Assembly: GCA_040905185.1 (NCBI GenBank)
Contig: JBBDRZ010000001.1
Span: forward strand, 434,001 to 498,000
DNA: 64,000 bases
DNA from: DASTEQ01 sp040905185
GTDB lineage: Bacteria > Chloroflexota > Limnocylindria > QHBO01
Direction: 5' to 3'
The position numbers and the translations under genes were made by a program. How positions within the stretch are numbered: position 1 is the first letter of the stretch; every line of letters starts with the position of its first letter. Under the pieces are notes generated by a model. The model was not told where the DNA came from, ran no database searches, and saw only the letters and a program-made list of their open reading frames with translations. Shown here one piece after another: positions 63,702 through 64,000 of the stretch.

Positions 63702-64000
63702 CGAGGAGGTCGAGGAGCGCATCGTCGATAACCGACGCAATGCGTCATTGCGCAGGGCGGCCACTGCCTTCATGCGCGAGTCGACCCGCCCGAAATACTC
63801 CTACAACTTCTCGTGGCTGGGCCGACCCATCATCCAGTACCCGCAGGACATCGTTGCGCTGCAGGAACTGATATGGGCGGTGCAGCCGGACCTGATCATC
63901 GAAACGGGCATCGCCCATGGTGGCTCGCTGATCCTGTGGTCATCGCTGCTTGAGCTGAATGCTGCATGCGGCGGCGCGCAGGACGGCCGTGTAGTCGGCG
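63688..64000 (+). CDS. CmcI-like cephalosporin hydroxylase/rhamnosyl O-methyltransferase (partial)
   Basis: Truncated by the window edge after about 104 codons. The visible part has RPIIQYPQDIVALQELIW and PDLIIETGIAHGGSLILWS, the SAM-binding start of the CmcI family (members include sugar O-methyltransferases from mycobacteria and others). ATG at 63688 lies inside the preceding gene and overlaps it by 14 bases. As a methyltransferase it would be a fourth methylating enzyme of this sugar cluster. Confidence 0.85.
   Translation, partial: MKPFDEEVEERIVDNRRNASLRRAATAFMRESTRPKYSYNFSWLGRPIIQYPQDIVALQELIWAVQPDLIIETGIAHGGSLILWSSLLELNAACGGAQDGRVVG

Overview
The window reads as one chromosomal segment of a GC-rich, aerobic, free-living bacterium. 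No IS element, phage gene, CRISPR array, rRNA or replication origin is visible. The gene set (aa3-type cytochrome oxidase with a fused CtaA-CtaB heme A pathway, MEP-pathway ispG, luciferase-like oxidoreductase, MMPL and ABC-2 exporters, tryptophanase, PIG-V-like mannosyltransferase, many GTG/TTG starts) fits a Chloroflexota lineage such as Limnocylindria best. That placement is an inference from gene style, and Actinomycetota cannot be excluded from this window alone.

Layout. 1-4.1 kb: CoA-transferase, DUF1003 protein and MMPL exporter on the minus strand. 4.1-8.4 kb: UMF1-type MFS permease, glycerophosphodiesterase, ACT protein, luciferase-like oxidoreductase and DUF1028 protein. 8.4-10.8 kb: thioredoxin reductase, CcdA and a lipoprotein thioredoxin (export of reducing power). 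10.9-12.1 kb: ispG. 12.1-21.0 kb: respiratory block with ctaC-ctaD-ctaE, a small membrane subunit, a TlpA-like protein, ctaG and fused ctaA-ctaB. CtaC carries an extra C-terminal cupredoxin domain. 21.0-27.7 kb: DUF2236, MOSC, rhomboid, UbiA, tryptophanase, a split-barrel/UbiA fusion and a flavin-binding protein, headed by a short reading frame that duplicates the promoter and first codons of the tryptophanase gene. 27.7-30.6 kb: lectin-like protein, membrane protein, CorA. 30.6-34.3 kb: ureohydrolase with an ABC-2 exporter, divergent from a His-rich nickel/cobalt permease. 35-37 kb: small membrane and SnoaL-like proteins and an HxlR regulator. 37-40.4 kb: HtrA-like protease, then DUF2520-panC-panB (pantothenate). 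40.4-45.5 kb: acetyltransferase, GGDEF-EAL protein, Pro-Thr-repeat surface protein, VOC protein. 45.5-48.5 kb: ABC-2 exporter with DsbB/BdbC and a thioredoxin-like partner. 48.6-51.8 kb: secreted metalloprotease-like protein, small secreted protein, PhoR/PhoB-like two-component pair. 51.8-57.2 kb: tRNA-Pro(CGG), class III cyclase, PIG-V-like mannosyltransferase, MetF-like protein and metE. 57.2-64 kb: cell-surface sugar cluster (two methyltransferases, rfbF, rfbG, an RfbC-like epimerase, a sugar C-methyltransferase, an SDR and a truncated CmcI-like gene), running off the right end.

Gene expression style. Many first-in-operon genes lack a Shine-Dalgarno sequence and instead have a TANNNT hexamer ending 6-10 bases before the start codon, as expected for leaderless transcripts. 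Downstream genes commonly overlap by four bases (ATGA/GTGA). These -10 hexamers helped choose several starts. Three convergent gene pairs share a single CTAG as both stop codons.

Most interesting points: the duplicated tryptophanase promoter and 5' end driving a flavoprotein/prenyltransferase/tryptophanase cluster; 11-base TGAC direct repeats before both the response regulator and a small secreted protein; the CtaC-cupredoxin fusion; the operator-like palindrome between the HxlR and protease genes; a ureohydrolase with an altered metal ligand next to a nickel/cobalt permease; and a structured element with a terminator at 54.03-54.14 kb.
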